In this document: positions 62,754-64,000 of the stretch, one piece after another | How positions within the stretch are numbered: position 1 is the stretch's first letter | How the letters are laid out: each line of letters starts with the position of its first letter | Assembly: GCA_945878995.1 (NCBI GenBank) | Contig: CAMCUN010000001.1 | Coordinates: 62,001-126,000 of the forward strand | DNA: 64,000 bases | Origin: Polaromonas sp. YR568 | Lineage (GTDB): Bacteria > Pseudomonadota > Gammaproteobacteria > Burkholderiales > Burkholderiaceae_C | Direction: 5' to 3' | Program-made: the position numbers and the translations under genes | Notes under the pieces: model-generated | Told to the model about the DNA's origin: nothing | The model's database searches: none | Seen by the model: only the letters and a program-made list of their open reading frames with translations

Positions 62754-63590
62754 TTAGGAACTGCCCAGGCCCGCGATTTGGTCTTGGGGCTTGGCCTGTG
62801 GCCGAGAAACCGGTGGTGCCGTCACGGGCGTGGTGCTTAAGGTCGGCACGTTGACGCCCTTGGCAACCTGCCGCAGGCGGTCATGTTCGGCCAATACCTT
62901 GGCCACGTACCCTCCATCGCTGTCCAGGTTGGCCGCGCCCACGTAAAAGCGCAAGCCACCTTCCAAGGAGCCGGCCCGGTTGATGCAGTCCAGCAGTACG
63001 TGAATGCCCACGCGCAAATTGCTCACAGGATCAAAGGCTGCATGCTTGCCACCAAAGTCTTTGTATTTTTCGTGGTGGATGCCGGTCATGACCTGCATCA
63101 GGCCCTGCGCACCCACAGGGCTTTGGGCAAATGGGTTGAATCCCGATTCTGTGGCCATGATGGCCAAAATCAGCGTGGGCTCGAGCTTGGCCTTGGAACC
63201 CATTTTGTAGGACTCTGACACCAAGGCCGCCACCGGCTCCGGTGCCACGCCGTACTTGCGGCTGATCCAGTTGGTGACCGCCGCTTGCTCTTTGGGTAAA
63301 TCCTTGGGGTTCATGGCCGTTGCCCGATTGACAGCCTTGGGCTCTATCAGGCCCATCATGGCCTCTTGCCGCTCCAGCAGCAGCGTCATCAGGCGTGACT
63401 CTGCCGCGTCACGCAGGTCAGGGCGCGCGGCCAATGCAATGCACAGGCAGGCCACCGCCAGGCCCAGCATGGCCAAGCCACTGTGGCTGATTTCAAAAAA
63501 ACCTTGGGCAATGTCGTCCGCCACGTTGACGAGGCTGCGGTGCACACGGTGCAGGCCGGCCTTGATGCCAGTGTGTACTTGCGCTGTCAT
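62754..63590 (-). CDS. membrane-anchored lytic transglycosylase (SLT domain)
   Basis: The 278-residue product has one N-terminal membrane helix (SGLAMLGLAVACLCIALAAR, near 38) and a C-terminal SLT domain. The catalytic Glu is in ILAIMATESGFNPFAQSPVG (near 146), with GAQGLMQVMTGIH following and a VGAANLDSDGGYVAKVLAEH stretch near 223. It would cut peptidoglycan glycan strands. The ATG at 63590 follows AGGAAAG. A good promoter lies about 180 bases upstream. Confidence 0.88.
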   Translation of the reverse strand: MTAQVHTGIKAGLHRVHRSLVNVADDIAQGFFEISHSGLAMLGLAVACLCIALAARPDLRDAAESRLMTLLLERQEAMMGLIEPKAVNRATAMNPKDLPKEQAAVTNWISRKYGVAPEPVAALVSESYKMGSKAKLEPTLILAIMATESGFNPFAQSPVGAQGLMQVMTGIHHEKYKDFGGKHAAFDPVSNLRVGIHVLLDCINRAGSLEGGLRFYVGAANLDSDGGYVAKVLAEHDRLRQVAKGVNVPTLSTTPVTAPPVSRPQAKPQDQIAGLGSS

Positions 63591-63775
63591 GTCTTTCCTA
63601 TTGGTGATCACGGCCTGGCCCTGGGGCCTGAAGGCTGTGCGAAAGGGGAATCCGAAAGTTCTTCGTGTCTCTCTCTTGATAAAAGAGCAGATTGAAAATT
63701 CGGGTGGTCACCAAATGCCGTCCCGGCAAGGCGATGGGTGCGGGGCAGGGCTTTGGCGATAAAGCCGGAGAATGA

Positions 63776-63805
63776 ATTCTAGGAGCCGTCTAAATAACCT
63801 GTCAA
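63776..63805 (-). promoter_or_regulatory. sigma-70-type promoter for the lytic transglycosylase gene
   Basis: On the minus strand TTGACA (63805-63800) and TAGAAT (63781-63776) are 18 bases apart. This is a near-consensus promoter that would give a leader of roughly 180 bases to the ATG at 63590. The leader region 63591-63775 has no recognised gene. Confidence 0.6.
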
Positions 63806-63817
63806 GAATATAGAATG

Positions 63818-63835
63818 ACTTTGTTATTTCAAAGT
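63818..63835. repeat. short inverted repeat upstream of the lytic transglycosylase promoter
   Basis: ACTTTG (63818-63823) and CAAAGT (63830-63835) form an inverted repeat with a six-base AT-only spacer, 13 bases upstream of the -35 box. It could be a regulator site. The remaining sequence to 64000 shows no recognisable gene. Confidence 0.35.
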
Positions 63836-64000
63836 AGTTTCTTTGCGCGGCTGTCCAGCCCTAAAAGCATGACCAAGAACTGAGGCGCGCGCGATCACTG
63901 GGGTTTTTTAAGATCAAAAAAATTGCGCAGCTGCCAAAGCCAGGACCAGGCCTTGTTCATTGCATCTGTTGTGCCGCAGACCCAAGCATGGGGCTGAAAC

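Overview
The window reads as chromosomal DNA of a betaproteobacterium, most likely order Burkholderiales, family Comamonadaceae. The signs are high GC, a TctC (tripartite tricarboxylate) binding protein plus a fragment of a second, two TRAP transporters, a rib-nusB-tol gene string, and protein sequences typical of that group. No species can be named from the sequence alone.

Region 1 (1-18723) is a catabolic locus. It has two complete TRAP uptake systems (378-3392 and 13191-16062), an EamA-type exporter, and a set of acyl-CoA and amide enzymes: a MmgE/PrpD protein, a crotonase, a PuuE-type deacetylase/allantoinase-like hydrolase, an acetyl-CoA hydrolase/transferase-family protein, an amidase, a PaaK-like acyl-CoA ligase, an acyl-CoA dehydrogenase and a CaiB-type CoA transferase. 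A GntR/HutC regulator (12297-13052) sits in the middle. Five near-identical 18-bp sites with a TTGTNCGNACA core lie in front of the transcription units (345, 6512, 12239, 13100, 16159), so the block looks like one regulon. The substrate is unknown. The enzymes suggest an amide or cyclic-amide carboxylic acid that is opened, loaded onto CoA and oxidised.

Region 2 (18804-27919) looks imported. It starts beside a tRNA-Gly(CCC) gene with a truncated integrase and its probable arm-type repeats. It then carries a leftward set (amino-acid-synthesis family protein, enamidase-like amidohydrolase, DUF35 protein, thiolase-like protein, SMP-30 lactonase) with remnants of an Asp/Glu racemase-family gene and a second thiolase. 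Divergent from this is a 994-residue MmgE/PrpD plus acyl-CoA synthetase fusion. An IS200/IS605 (tnpB) right-end remnant abuts the fusion gene so closely that the element end appears to supply the stop codon. A decayed vapC fragment follows.

Region 3 (28100-46000) mixes housekeeping genes (alaS, trmB, gluQ) with accessory genes: a cNMP-binding soluble histidine kinase, RidA, a TctC binding protein, an ornithine cyclodeaminase family protein, two pirins, a WrbA-like flavoprotein, and FitAB- and CcdAB-type toxin-antitoxin pairs. It also holds many relics: luxR and tctC tails, a type III restriction gene head next to dinD, an ORF6N gene with one amber codon, and an egtB gene with an internal deletion. 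REP-like palindromes occur at 31041-31224 and 49756-49880.

Region 4 (46210-64000) is core genome: dnaE; a tightly packed leftward string ribD-ribE-ribBX-ribH-nusB-aminotransferase-ybgC-tolQ-tolR-tolA; a rightward minor pilin set (fimT, pilV, pilW, pilX, pilE, with no pilY1); then nrdR, glyA and a membrane-anchored lytic transglycosylase. Most genes here are adjacent or overlap by a few bases.
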